NCBI GenBank assembly: GCA_020465985.1
Contig: JAANYP010004361.1
Coordinates: 368,001-432,000, forward strand
Reading direction: 5' to 3'
Length of the DNA stretch: 64,000 nt
From: Centrapalus pauciflorus
Lineage: Eukaryota > Streptophyta > Magnoliopsida > Asterales > Asteraceae
The notes under the pieces are model-generated. The model saw nothing but the letters and a program-made list of their open reading frames with translations, was not told the DNA's origin and searched no databases. Within the stretch, counting starts at the first letter, position 1, and every line of letters starts with the position of its first letter. Positions 1 to 17,970 of the stretch are shown piece by piece. The translations under genes were made by a program, and so were the position numbers.

Positions 1-381
1 ACTTTTAGTTAATATTAATAGCATTTTATGTCATTTAATACTAAAAGCTATAGTTATAACTACTTTTACCTAACACGTTTATAAAAACTAAAGTCATCAG
101 CTCTAAAAAGATTTAGCTACTAAAAGCTCCAACAGCTAAATGTGTCAAAAATACCTATTGTGCAGCTTTCTTTTTTATGTTAAAAGGGACATCACCATCT
201 TCATTATATACGTGACGAATGTTTTAATGTGTTTATGAAAAAGATGACAAGGTTAGAATAAAGATCACATCATTCTATCTGTTTTTTTATTTCCACCTAA
301 TTAATTTGTTAGAAGATATTGTTAAACTGTCATTCTGTATTGGTTCACAACTCTATCTATTTAGAATAGTTTCATAACATA
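1..381. other. AT-rich intergenic DNA
   Basis: No open reading frame, RNA gene or clear repeat boundary was seen here. The sequence is AT-rich and lies outside the Helitron-like element that follows. Confidence 0.5.
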
Positions 382-696
382 CTAGGTTATTACACATGTA
401 TTACATGAGTTTTTTTAGATATTGATATTTATATATATGTATAATATAATAATTATATGAATAATAAAGTTTGTTTAATTTTAGTTATATAATAATTATA
501 TGAATAATAAAGTTTGCTTAATTTTAGTTAGTTAGTTATTAAATTAATCTATATTAGATTTACATAGATTTGATTTGCTTTAAAATTTAAAAATAAAATC
601 AGTAAATGACGTGACAAAAGTAGAGAGCGACACGTGACAAATTAAATAAGACCATGCCATGTGACATTTAGTTACTCTTTTAATAGTATAGATAGA
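382..696 (-). mobile_element. Non-autonomous Helitron-like element
   Basis: Read on the minus strand the element starts TCTATCTATACTATTAAAAG at 696 and ends in a CATGTAATACATG stem followed by TAATAACCTAG at 382. The host bases are A before TC and T after CTAG, which is the Helitron insertion signature (5' TC, 3' hairpin then CTRR, A/T target). It carries no coding capacity. The 5' end matches the elements at 8199-8614 and 44169-44579; the 3' hairpin is a diverged variant. Confidence 0.7.
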
Positions 697-1493
697 TTAT
701 ACACATACATTGTTAGCCTTTGTAAAGAAGCCATTTAATTATTTCAAATACAATGAAAGATGATATTAGTCATAAATGGACATTTATTGTTCGAGTTGAT
801 TTTCACAAAACAACACACACATGACACATAGAGAGATCGATCTAATGCAACAATAATATAGCTACCATGAAACTATAGAATAGGAGAATCAACAAAGACT
901 AAACAAGATATATCTAATGAACATTGTTATTTTATCGACGTTTACTTAAAGGAGACTAAATAGAGGTTCGTTATTCAAGTTTGGTAAACGTGCATTGCAC
1001 ACGATGGGGAAATATCCCCGTTTTCAAATAGTTATTCAGATTCAATTCCATCAAAGAATCAAACCGATAAACAAAATAACATAAATATCAGAATTTTTTG
1101 ATTTATGAACATAATAAAAAGACATCAAGAAGATATAAAAACAAGTGGAGTTTGATTCTTATCTTTATACCACGTATCAATCAAACAAAAAAAAAAAATA
1201 AATAAAAGCTCGATTCCATATTTGTACCATTAAATCAATGTGCAAAAGGATTCACACACGTACATGAACGAAAAATAGGTATTAAAAAAGATATAAAAAA
1301 ACAGGCATGAAGGCGATCAATAATTTGATATCACAAGAACAGCCTTACCTACACATTTTTCAATTTTCATGGAACAATAACAACCAGTAGGTTATAATCC
1401 TGTCGTCTCTCTCCACACAACTTCACTATTGTTATTATCATCATCAATTATCAACCTCATTTCTCTCCAACGATCGAACAAACGAACGTAGTG
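697..1493 (+). other. Upstream region and 5' UTR of the WNK gene
   Basis: No gene is visible. The last 100 bases before the start codon at 1494 are CT/CA-rich (CTCTCTCCACACAACTTCAC near 1407), as is common in plant 5' leaders. I could not place a confident TATA box or transcription start. Confidence 0.4.
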
Positions 1494-6674
<5,181 letters not shown>

Positions 6675-8198
6675 TTTTCTTATTTATTTAGCAATGTTCT
6701 TTTTTTTTTTTTCTTTCTTAACTTAGAGATACTCATTTACCAATTTTTATTAATCTCATAAATGAGGTGGTTTAGTTGTAGTAGTATGTAGTTGAAAGTT
6801 GAAACAACTTCTCCATGTACCATTAAGAGTAATCAAATTTTTGATTGGGAAACAAATTTTGCATCAAGATTCTTTATGTTCTGATATTTTTTCAAAGGAT
6901 CTACTTTGATATATGAACATATTATTAATGCTGGTAGTCCGAAAATATGTGATTAAAGTTCTCAAGATTGTCGTTAAACAGACAATTAAAGTTTTAAACA
7001 AGTTTAAAAATATTTATATCATTATTATTAATTTAAAATTTTATAATATAGTTATGTTGAAAGTTTGTCAAGCTATCAATCTGATAATTAGTTGAGCTTG
7101 AGTTTGGATTGACTTTTTTACAGCCCTCTTAAAAGCATAATATTATATGGTTTGAAAGTTGAGATTAAGGTACGATATTTTTTTATAATAATTTTAAAGA
7201 GATGTGATGACACTTTTCTAGATTTCAGTCTTGTCTTCACCCGTCACAAATAAATAAATTGATCACAAAAGATCTTTAGTTATTAAGCAATCTTAATATC
7301 ATAAGTTAATTATAAATTATTAATTCAACGACCTTAATCATGTAAATATGTAATGTGTTGTCAAATATATTTTACAATCAATTTATATAATTTATAATAT
7401 ACTTATTACAATAATTATAATATGGCTTTCGGACACGCCCATAAAACAACTGAAAATGCTTTCCTTTCATGAGTTGCTCAAATATTCAAATCACGTTTGA
7501 TGTGGTCCAATCAACAAATGAAAATTTTTAAGTTTATAAGTTTGATTAGTTGTTTTCTTTTAATGTTATTGATAATGATATAAAGATTGATATAGAAATG
7601 TAAAGATTAAAGAAAACCTTCATTTTATTCCCATCATTTAATTCTTTCATCTTAATAAAATTTAAAATACAATTTTTCTTTTTCATTGATAAGTAGTTTT
7701 TTAAAAAGTCTTGTAATCACATACGATTTCATTTGGTTCATTCTACCATATCAGATGCATCATTCTCCACCTGGTATTAGCTCCATGTATTTTTAAGGCC
7801 TTAACTTTTATTTTATCATTTTTATTGTTCAATTTTGTAGTTAGTTTTGTATCCACACGTAACTTGTAACATATTTTAAAAGTTTGTTGTAAATAAAAAT
7901 ATAATAGTGTTGTAAGTTCATGTTAAGAGTTTTTTTTATAGATATTTTCATAATATATTTAAAAAACTATTATTTTTAAAACATGTATTTGATAGCATTT
8001 CAATGATCCATTTCACTCAAATACCAAATATAACATGTATAATTTTTTAATACTAATTTTTTTTATTTATTATTATTTATCAAAAATAAAATTAAAAAAC
8101 TTTTAATCATTAAATATCAAATAAATTTGCAGTGTTTATACTTACCAAACGAGCCAGCTTCGATATAAACTTTAAATCAATCATTCTCAATTATCTAT
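6675..8198. other. WNK 3' region and AT-rich intergenic DNA
   Basis: After the WNK stop there is a T-rich 3' UTR (poly-T at 6703-6713), then about 1.3 kb of very AT-rich DNA. No gene, clean terminal repeat or structured RNA was seen. Confidence 0.5.
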
Positions 8199-8614
8199 TC
8201 TATCTATACTATTAAAAGAGTAACTATACTCAACTCTCATGAAGCCACGTGTCATCACCATGAATCGACACGTGGCATTTATAGTTTTAAAAAATATTAA
8301 ATAAATTCAACTCATATCTATCCATATCTAATATAATCTACTTTTAAATTCAAATCAAATCAAATCCAACAAAATATAATACTCAAATAACTTATTACTT
8401 ATAATATAATATAATAAAAGTTTAAAATATTTTAAAAAATAATTACAATTCATGCGTGCGTAGAATTATACAAAATTAATAGGTTATAATAAATAATAAT
8501 AATAATATCATTATTACATATATTTGTTTAAAAATAAATTATATTTTTAAATTTTAGTTTATTATATTTTATATATATTAAAAATATCCGCGTAATACGC
8601 GGGTAATAAACTAG
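8199..8614 (+). mobile_element. Non-autonomous Helitron-like element
   Basis: It begins TCTATCTATACTATTAAAAG and ends with the hairpin CCGCGTAATACGCGG followed by GTAATAAACTAG, with T next in the host. The exact 5' base is ambiguous (TC at 8199 or 8203). About 410 bp, no helicase. A near-full-length sister lies at 44169-44579; both carry the ACACGTGKCA motif near the 5' end. Confidence 0.8.
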
Positions 8615-9234
8615 TTCATATATTATAGTATAGTATAGATACTAATAAACCTAATTGTTAAATTTAATTTAGTAGATTATATATTATATAAAAGATAGAG
8701 GAATTGACGTAAAAAATCTTTATGTTGGATCATTTTTACAATTAAAAATTCGAACAATTTTTCATTATTAAAAAAAAATCCATTCGAATCATTTATTTGA
8801 ACGGACCAAAATTATAACCCAATATTTAAATTTAAAAAAATATATTTGAAAAATAAAAAGAGAGAGAGAGTCTGGTGAGATGTGAGCCCAAGGCCAATGG
8901 GAAAGAAAGATGCATAAATTGGACCGGGTGGCAATGGAGAAAAGGGGTTTGAAGCTTATACATCATCATCATCATCATCATAGATTCATACACTATTTCA
9001 GGAACCCCAATTTCACACTCGCGTATCTCTTTTTACGCACAACTCGATTACCTTTTCCCTTAATCGACATTTTACTAAACTTCCTGGTAAGAAAACCTAC
9101 AATTTCCCTCTTCTACCTTTTCACTTTCGATCTCGTTGTGTTATTTCAATTCGTCAGCCCTAGATCTGTAGAATTTTCTGCATGTTATGTTGATTTGACA
9201 GAATTAGGGCCATCTGTTATTTATTTTCGATGAG
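8615..9234 (+). other. Upstream region and 5' leader of the PHD-finger gene
   Basis: AT-rich at first, then a GA repeat near 8860 and a seven-unit CAT repeat at about 8961-8981. A short ATG at 9232 is followed after one codon by TGA, so the main start is 9235. A 5' UTR intron is possible (GTAAGA at about 9087, acceptor near 9200) but unproven. Confidence 0.45.
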
Positions 9235-12200
9235 ATGAAAGAGGTGGGGAGATCTATGCATTCTGGAGATGTAGTAAAGAAGAAAAGCTCTTCTGGATGT
9301 TTAATTATAAAAAAGAAGGTAGTAGACGGCGTTGGGGGAGGTAAAGGGTTTAGTGATTTGGCATCAAGGAATTTATTCAACTCCGCTAAAGAGAAAAAAA
9401 GACCTCGAGTGATCAGGAGTGATTCTGAATCCAGTGATGAGTTCACGGACTCGTATCGCCGGAATTTTGATAAGTTACACAATGGTGCTATTTTTAGTAA
9501 TAGGAGTTTTATGGAAAATAGAGAATTTGAGACTGAAAAAAGGGTAAATAATGGGTTTGAGTTTGATGACCATGCTGGATTCCATGAGAGGAGAATTAGG
9601 AAGGATGTTAATGTTTTTAATCATGGGTTGAAGTTACATTGGCCAAGTGGGGATCAAATGGAATCTGGAAGTGGCAGTAGTAGGAGGATTGATGATAGGA
9701 TAACGGGCTTCGTTCATAATAGTAATAGGAGTACTAGACCTATTCATGGCATCAAAAGTCGGCATGAGACAGAGGATGATGAATCCCACTTACCACTTCC
9801 GTTATTGAGTGAGAAATACCGAGGAGTTTCTGATGAACCTATTAGGTTGCAAGGGAAAAATGGTGTTTTGAAGGTGATGGTTAATAAGCATAAGCAGATC
9901 GGTGTTTCACATCAAGCTTATGCTCCTGCAGAATCTAGGCAGGCAATTCTCAAAAAGAAACCGTTGAATGTGTCCCATAAAAGTCATGATCATTGGGAAG
10001 GTGTTGGTAGACTGGGTTCCATGTCTGAAGGTTCTAATCAGAAAAAAATAACTGCTGAGTCTTCATTGTATTCTGTTTTAAAGCATCCTGGGAAGCCAAT
10101 TGCATCTAAGATTAAGGAGAAAGGTGAGCCGGTATTGAAAAAACCGATGTCTGTGAGAAACATCAAGGAAGCAGATGACAGTGATGCGTCATTACCTTTA
10201 AAAAAACCATCCAGTGTGCGACGTTCTAGCACTGAAAATTTGGTTGAAAGTGAACTAAGCATAAGCCCACCGACCAAGAATGTTGCTCCAATTAAAGGCA
10301 AGGAAAGCAAGGTTAAGCGTGGTAGTGGGACCGAAAAACAGTTGTTGCGGGAAAAGATTAGGAGTATGCTTCTTCGTGCTGGCTGGACTATTGATTATAG
10401 ACCGAGAAGGAACAGAGATTACCTGGATGCGGTCTATATCAATCCTTCCGGAACTGCTTATTGGTCTATAATCAAGGCTTATGAGGCACTTCAAAAGGAA
10501 GAGAGAGATCATTCACAAGTTGGTGGGGACTTTACTCCTTTACCTGTTGAAACCCTTAGTAAATTAACTAGGCAAACCAGGAAGAAAATGGAAAGAGAAA
10601 TGAAAAAGAGAAAAGATGAAGGCAATGGTAGACATGTTAGTAGGGTTAGGATGGAAGTATCTGCAGAGGATGCAGAAACAACTAAAAGAAGACTGGAGGA
10701 CAGTGGTGATGATTCAAATGATAATTATTCCAGGGAAACAGCCAAACAAGAGTGGACTGCAAAGAGAACGTTAGGTTTTAGCTCTCATATGGTACAGGGA
10801 CGAAAAAGCCAAAAACTTGGCAGATGCACTTTGTTAGTTCGCAGTGAGGGGAAAAATTCTGAAAACGATAGGTTTGTTCCCTATTCAGGAAAGCGGACCC
10901 TGCTCTCATGGTTAATAGACTCTGGAACGGTGCAGATGGGTGAAAAGGTGCAATATCTGAACCGTAAAAAGACACGGGTATTGCAAGAAGGCTGGATTAC
11001 AAAAGATGGGATCCATTGTGGTTGTTGTAGCAAAATCTTAACAATTTTGAAGTTTGAGCTTCATGCAGGAAGCAAACTCCGCCAACCGTTTTTAAACATT
11101 TTTGTACAGTCTGGACAATCTTTGATACAGTGTCAGATTGATGCGTGGAATAAACAAGGAGAGTTGGAACGTAAAGGTTTTCACACCGTAGACGTTGATG
11201 GTGATGATCCTAATGATGACACCTGTGGCTTATGTGCCGATGGTGGCGATTTAATTTGTTGTGATGGTTGTCCATCGACCTTTCACCAGAACTGCTTAGG
11301 CATACAGGTACTGTTTGCATTCCCGATGATTTACTAGGTTTTGCATGCACACACATCGCTATATGGTGCAATGTTTAACTTCCTTACCCAAATACCCGAT
11401 GGATCGTTTCTCATCTCACCTAATTTCAGATACTTCCTCAAGGCGATTGGCACTGTCCAAATTGTTCATGCAAATATTGTGAAATGGCCAGCATGAATTT
11501 TACTGAAGCCAGTGTTAGAACTGCAAGTCCACTTCTTGTGTGCTGCATGTGTGAGAAAAAATGTAATAATATTCTCTTGTAACAGTCTTTGTCCTTGTCA
11601 GTAATCATATGCTTGTTTTATTGCCCTTCTAATAGTTGTTGGTTGGAATAAAACTTCTTTCTGTTGCAGATCATGAATCATGTAGCCTGAAAATGGATGA
11701 AAAACCTATTGATTCAACTGATACAAGTTTGTATTTTTGCAGCCAGGAGTGCCAAGAGGTACTAAACTTCTATAGTATTCTCTTTTTATGGATCTATATC
11801 TAATATGTCTAGAGAAGTTAAACCACTGTTTTTATTGGTGTTTCTTTTGATTTTAAGTATAATGTCCATTTATGTTTTAGGGAGAATTTCATATATATCC
11901 TTGTAAACTTTAAATATTACACATATATCCTTGCAAACTTCCTTATTACATATATATCATTCTAATCCTTTAAACTCATATATATATATCCAAATAATTA
12001 TTTTAAATTTAATTACATCATTTAAAAATATAAAATATTATTTCTTAATTAATTTATTATTGAATTAAATTAGAAAACGATATATCTTTATTTTTTAAAT
12101 TTATTTTTGTTGGGATCCAAGATGGTAGTTTAGTTATTAAAAAAAAAGAAATAATAAATTTAAAATGCTCATTTGGACATATACGTGAGATTTAAAGAAT

Positions 12201-15200
12201 TAGAATGATATATATGTAATAAGGAATTTTGCAAGGATATATGCGTAATATTTAAAGTTTACAAGGATATATATGAAATTCTCCCGTTTTATAATTCATA
12301 TTCAAAATGTACACATTGCTGATATATCTGCCTACATTTAAAATTCCTTTCCTAGCAGAAATCTGTACTTTTATTCTTTGAATTGATTTCTTGGGTGTGA
12401 AAAAGGAGGGGTGGTGGGGGTGGAATTTCCATGTTTGCAATTAATAAATAGGAGGTAACATATGCCAATGAAAAGAAAATATGCCCCATTTTATTAAGCG
12501 TATTCAGGTAAAAAAGGCGAGCAGAATTGAACATGCGATGCAGTATAAGTGCAAATCACCCACTTCACCATTACCAAATATCCATTCCTTGTAATCTCTT
12601 TATTAAATTGGCATAAATGAAAGTGAAAACTCTCCCCATTTCACATTCATTTATCCGATGAAATTATATATACATATATGTATATGTATGTATGTAAAAT
12701 AAATTTCACCCCGTCTAAAAGAAAGTTGTAACTAATTTGTAATCTTGAAACTTCATAGTTTCTGGCTCCGCCACTAGCTGAAGAATACAAAATGCACAAG
12801 GTAGAGCAACAACTAATTGCATGTATAAGTATTTAATTATTTATGTACATAACCGTGATCAAAGTTGAGCCAGTCATTCCTAGCCTTCTGGGGTGGCTTA
12901 AGAATCTAGAAAGTGGGTACATAAGCCAGATTGAATGGGATCCATCATCCATGGTCTCCTGGTAAAAGGAAATGTTCCATAGTAAATGCAGGAACAAAGA
13001 TTATGTCTTCGAGCAAATCCTTGAGCGTAAAGATTTCTGCTCACTTTTGCATGTGCATCTATTTACTATTAGTGCCTTTACATTCTTCTTAAATAGCTTA
13101 AATAGGTTTCTTTCTTGGTCTTTGACTGCTGGGTTTAAGGTTTTGTTGTTCATGAAGCTTTTCTTTATATCGTTCAAGTTTTGTTGTGTAGTTTGTTTAT
13201 TACCTTTTCTCTTCTACTTTGGTTCTCTAACTATCTTGACTAAACACTTGGGGGTTGATACTGCTCTTTGGTTTTGCAGATATACGGCCACTTGCAGAAG
13301 CTTCTTGGGGCCAAGCATGACCTGGATTCTGGATTTTCTTGGTCTTTGATTCATCGATGTGATCTATTATCAGATACATCATCCACAGAATTATCTCAGA
13401 GGGTGGAATGTAATTCCAAGCTAGCTGTTGCTCTGTCAGTCATAAATGAGTGTTTTTTGCCTATTGTTGATAGGAGAAGTGGAATCAACATAATTCATAA
13501 TGTTGTCTACAATTGTGGGTAAGTTATAGGCTGTACTCAACTCCATTACTGATTGAAATCTTGAAGAAATTTATTAACATACAGCAAAAGCAATGAACTT
13601 GACTGGTCATGTACACATGAAGGTATCCTGTAGTAGATTCTGCATGTTTTCTTAGTTTCTTTTTCTTGTATTTTGTGCTTTAATAGATATCAGTGCTAGT
13701 CATAAGGATAATGGTGTTATTGCCATTGTCATTTATTATATTCTTCCATCCCATGCAAATTGCAACAAGTTTGCAATTTTTTATATCCCATATTAATTTC
13801 AACTTACCTATATGCCCGCATAGTTGTAACTTGTAATTGCACAAGTATATAAGATTCCAATTTAGTCCAAAAGATTAAGATTTATTAATTTGAAAAAGAA
13901 GGGTTTTAAGATACCTTCGTACCATGATGGAAGAGTATTGGAACATTGGGTCTGTTGTGGTAATTTTCTTGGGATGGAGTTAGAATTATGCAATGGAAGA
14001 GTTATACTGGCTTGCAGTTATCTGCAACTCTTTGCACCCAGACATGGTCATTTGCATGTGAATTATTTGATAACCTCGTGTCTTTTTTTGTCATCAAAGT
14101 GGTTATTGTGGTATTTTGTTGGTATGCTGTGCCATTGGGTTAATTGGAGTAAGTTATCTGTAGCATTCTTTGTGATGGTTGCACCATTAACCTTCTTTAA
14201 TTTTGTAATTTCTTCTAGATCAAACTTTAGCCGGTTAAACTATAGTGGCTTCTTTACAGCTATATTGGAGAAGGGTGATGAATTGATCTGCGCTGCGTCC
14301 ATCAGGTAGGGCATTTCAGGATTTTGATCTGTTAGGTGTAGTACAACAATTTCTGACATTATCTTTTATAATATGCTCAGGATCCATGGGACCCAGCTAG
14401 CAGAGATGCCATTTATCGGAACACGCCATATATATAGACGTCAAGGAATGTGTCGTCGACTGTTGTCTGCTATTGAATCAGTAAGAAAATTATGCGTGGT
14501 GACTCTTGCAATTTGTCGTTAATACTATTCCTCGAACACATGATTAACTTGTGCAGTTTTTTTAACTTTTATTATGCTTTTGGGATCTGTGAATTACTTT
14601 TGTAATGTTTTTTTTTCAGGCACTCTCTTCCTTCCATATTGAGAAATTGATTATTCCAGCCGTGGCTGAACACATGGATACATGGACTGGTGTTTTCGGT
14701 TTCGAGCCTGTTGAGGAATCACATAAACAAGAAATGAGGTCCATGAATATGTTGGTGTTCCCTGGAATAGACATGTTGCAGAAATCGCTGGTCCATCAAA
14801 GCACTCCAGTAGGCGACACAATTTCAGAGAAAGGTTCAACATTAGACTCATAGATGTTGCAGTAGTCACCATATAAATATTTCACATGATTTATTACTGG
14901 TAGTTTTGGTTTTGAATGCAGATAAGAGAAGTGTTGAAATGGAAGACAACATGCCCAAGGCTGAAAATTCGGAACCAAGTTCTGATGTTAAAGAGTATGG
15001 TGAAAAAGTTTCTACTACAGATTCTGGGTCTCAAGATCTCTCTGTTTCTTTGGATGATGGTTCATCTGTTGATCCTGTTAAAGGTGATATCCCATTGCCA
15101 CTTTTAGCAAAAAAATTGGAAGTAGTTAGCAGTTCCACTGTTCGGTTTGATGGGGATGATACAATTATGCAAAATGGTGAAGAGAGTACGGAAACTTTTA

Positions 15201-15571
15201 TTCATGCCGCTGCTGCTGCTTCTTCAGACATCCCTTGTAAACCAGAAATTCAGTCTATAACCTTAGATGCAGAGTCTGATTCAATTCCTGCAAAAAACAG
15301 TTTGCACGTTGTCGACGAGACTAATGACAAATGTGCTACAGGTGATTCTGAGGTTGAACGATTTGCAGCGGAGTATGGCAATGTGACAATTACTTGCACA
15401 AATGATGCTAGTTCAGAGAACCCAGTCTTGCTGAAAGAAGATGAACTCAAAGGAAAGGAATCAGTTTCTGTATGTGCAGATCCCGATGCTATTCCTCTTG
15501 AAGCCCACATTCTAAATGACGCTATCGAACCACAATTGTCTGGACTGGAATCTCTTCCGTTGCCAACTTAG
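9235..15571 (+). CDS. PHD-finger/GNAT-fold nuclear protein, IDM1-like
   Basis: Eight exons join in frame: 9235-11307, 11430-11562, 11670-11758, 13280-13518, 14219-14305, 14381-14480, 14620-14833, 14922-15571 (3585 nt, 1194 aa). The first 370 residues are basic, Ser-rich and low in complexity. About 372-420 is the conserved AGWTIDYRPRRNRDYLDAVY block of the family, followed by the Tify/DNA-binding-like block near 553-640 (LLSWLIDSGTV, HCGCCSKIL). The PHD zinc finger is about 660-705 (CGLCADGGDLICCDGC, FHQNCL, CPNCSCKYC). The GNAT-like acyltransferase fold spans about 770-960, with acetyl-CoA-loop candidate RRQGMCRRLL in exon 6. The acidic, Ser-rich tail (979-1194) has no domain I recognise. 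IDM1 in Arabidopsis acetylates histone H3 to allow active DNA demethylation; equivalent function here is inference. Intron 3 contains a palindromic transposon. Confidence 0.93.
11880..12285. mobile_element. Palindromic MITE (Mutator-like) in PHD-gene intron 3
   Basis: Left end GGGAGAATTTCATATATATC; the right end is its inverse (GATATATATGAAATTCTCCC). The arms extend inward for over 100 bp, including TTGTAAACTTTAAATATTAC. GTTTTA flanks both sides (11874-11879 and 12286-12291). The terminus is a variant of that at 45991 (GGGTGAATTTCATATATAC), so both belong to one family. Non-coding, 406 bp. Confidence 0.7.
12290..13279 (+). other. Rest of PHD-gene intron 3
   Basis: No gene. A TA/TG-rich microsatellite lies at 12666-12698. 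At 12766-12780 is the complement of a GTGGCGGAGCCAGAA terminus, a common plant repeat end also seen in the other orientation at 37173 (GTGGCGGACCCAGAA). Confidence 0.35.
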
Positions 15572-16370
15572 CAGATTTTATTGTGATGCTTGTAAACCTA
15601 TGGTTGCATTTCCTACAGCAGGAGCTTCATATATACAGATGCAGAATGATGGGAGGTAGAATGAATTTGGGTACGGATCACTTGAGAAGTAAATCGCTCG
15701 GTGCAGAAATCTGACATTCAAAAACACATGTTTGGGCTGGTATGATGGCTTTGAACACTCTTCAATTTTGCTTGATGAAGTTTGAGTTTAAATCGAATTG
15801 AATGGATTTCTTGGGTTATGACAGACAGACCCAGACCCACTGTTGTTGTATCAGCGAAAGCTAAAATAAACCCACCCATACTATAATATGGTTTTCAAGA
15901 ATCCAGAATCCGGTTTCTATTCAAGATTAAATTTATTTTCCAATCTATTCATTATGTAACAAGCTACATTATTCAAACTCTTGTATGCCAGCACAGAGTA
16001 TATTTACTTGTTCATGAATTTCTGAGCCATTGAAACCATGTATCATATTTTACCTTCTCATTGTACCTTTTTCTTATTTGTATTTTCTTTAATACCTTTT
16101 GGTCCGATTAGTGTCTCAAGGAATTCCTTGGATTTTGTATGTCCTTTGAGAATGCCAGTTAAAAAGTTTGTTACTTTGTTCCGATATTGTAAACTAGTTG
16201 GGTTAAAGATGTTCATGTTACATAGTTTTGTAGAGTTATGTTTTCATGCAAAGAAAATTAAAATCAGGCTGACAAGGCACTTGTGTTCTGCTGTCACTCC
16301 CACCGGTCCCTTTTTCCTTCCACCCCACACAAATACAGGACGAGTTAATATTGATTTTAAAATTAGACGA
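15572..16370. other. 3' UTR of the PHD gene and intergenic DNA
   Basis: No second gene is supported. A short open frame at 16038-16439 has no recognisable domain and unremarkable composition. Confidence 0.45.
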
Positions 16371-16865
16371 CGTTTGGTTCGCCGAATGTTTATTCCAGAA
16401 ATGGAATCTGTCAAAGGAATGAAATTCTGGAAGAATTGAAATCTGTCTGAATCCAAATATTGTAGCGTGTTTGGTTGGCAGGTTAGAAATGGAATTCAAA
16501 TTCAATTCATTTGCTATTTTCCATTCGGTTTATAAATCTGTCAAAAGAATCGGAGGATGATTGTGACAAATGATCAATGTATATATATAACTTTTTAAAA
16601 ATAATTATTAATAAAAATATTTTAAAAGTATATATTTTTAAATTTTTTCTTCATGAAATAAATTTATTCTTCATGAAATCATAAAACAAATGTCTTAAAT
16701 TGATAACATTAAAAGCATGGCTGTGATATGATATGGTACGATGATATTAAGTAGGGTGAGTCTGTATAATGTAATGGTAAAAGTAGATGTAATATGTTTG
16801 ATAGACGAGTAGATCGGGGTAGTGTAGGATAGGAAGTGGGGTTGAGGTGGAGATCAGGTATGGTA

Positions 16866-16867
<2 letters not shown>

Positions 16868-16947
<80 letters not shown>
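16868..16947. repeat. (TA)n microsatellite, left of family 1 copy B
   Basis: Pure TA repeat of about 80 bp abutting the inverted-repeat end at 16949. Confidence 0.97.
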
Positions 16948-16948
<1 letters not shown>

Positions 16949-16949
<1 letters not shown>

Positions 16950-17888
16950 AGGTTCAATTGAGAACTTTTATGCATCGGGGCACCCCGAGGCACTTTTGTG
17001 CATCGAATAATCCACCAAGGGGGCACAAAGGGCATTTAGGGAAAACTAAAGACATGATAATTAATTTATTTCTAAAAATCATTAAATGATAATTAGGAGT
17101 TACATTTTGAATTAAAATCTCATATTAACTACATTCCTCATTTTCCTCCTCATTTCTCTCTCTCTCTCTCTCTCTAATCGTGTTCTTCATGATTTTTCTT
17201 AGTGATAATATCGAAGACGAAGATTAACGATGAACAATGATGATGATGAACATGAACAAGAGAGGTAACCGATGAAAATTATGAAAAACATGATGCATAG
17301 ATGGATGTTGAACAATGAATGATGATAATGCATAGATGGATGATGAACAATGACAATGCATGGATGGATGATGAACGATGAACAACGGAAAATGATGATG
17401 AACAATGACGATGCATAGATAAATGATGAACAAGTTGAACATGATGCATAGCTGAATGAAGAATATGAACGACAAGTCGTTGCATAAAAGAATGATGAAC
17501 AAGTTGAACACGATGCATAAATGGATTTGTATATTTTTTTTGTTAAATGCGTTTTTTTAACACAATGCATAGATAAACACGATTAACGATGAAATGCATC
17601 GATCTCCATCATCTTTTTTGAATTTGTGTACTTTTTTTAAATTTGGAAATGTATCAATTGAATTTATTTAGCATTTATTATTTAATTATTTGTTGAAATA
17701 TTAAATTTAATGAGGTATGCACATTCCCCAAAATGCCCTTCTTCCTTTGTTTCTATAATGCACAAGATGCATAAAATTGTCTAACTATTTACCATTTTGC
17801 CATTAATCTAATCCATACAATTTTTTGATCTAATGGATGATATAGGTACTTTTGTACCTCGATGCATAAAAGTGCTCAATTGAACCTC
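16949..17888. mobile_element. Microsatellite-bounded TIR element, family 1 (copy B)
   Basis: Inverted termini of 29 bp at 16949-16977 and 17860-17888 differ at one position. They start GAGGTTCAATTGAG and end ACTTTTATGCATCG. (TA)n runs of about 76-80 bp flank both ends. The 940-bp interior contains a degenerate minisatellite (17225-17560) built from GATGAACAATGA and ATGCATAGATGG units. Open frames there are products of the repeat. The termini match copy C (ATGCATCG inside) and copy A (GGTTCAAT). Confidence 0.8.
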
Positions 17889-17889
17889 C

Positions 17890-17892
<3 letters not shown>

Positions 17893-17968
<76 letters not shown>
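17893..17968. repeat. (TA)n microsatellite, right of family 1 copy B
   Basis: Pure TA repeat following the CCTC at the right end of the element. Confidence 0.97.

Positions 17969-17970
<2 letters not shown>

Noticed and set aside
13890..14309. 139-aa open frame before exon 5 of the PHD gene
   Set aside because: Only its last part (14219-14305) is an exon; the upstream portion is intronic read-through.
17199..17570. Overlapping Ser/Cys/His-rich open frames on the minus strand
   Set aside because: All arise from the GATGAACAATG/ATGCAT minisatellite inside the TA-bounded element; several frames are open at once because the array has no stops.
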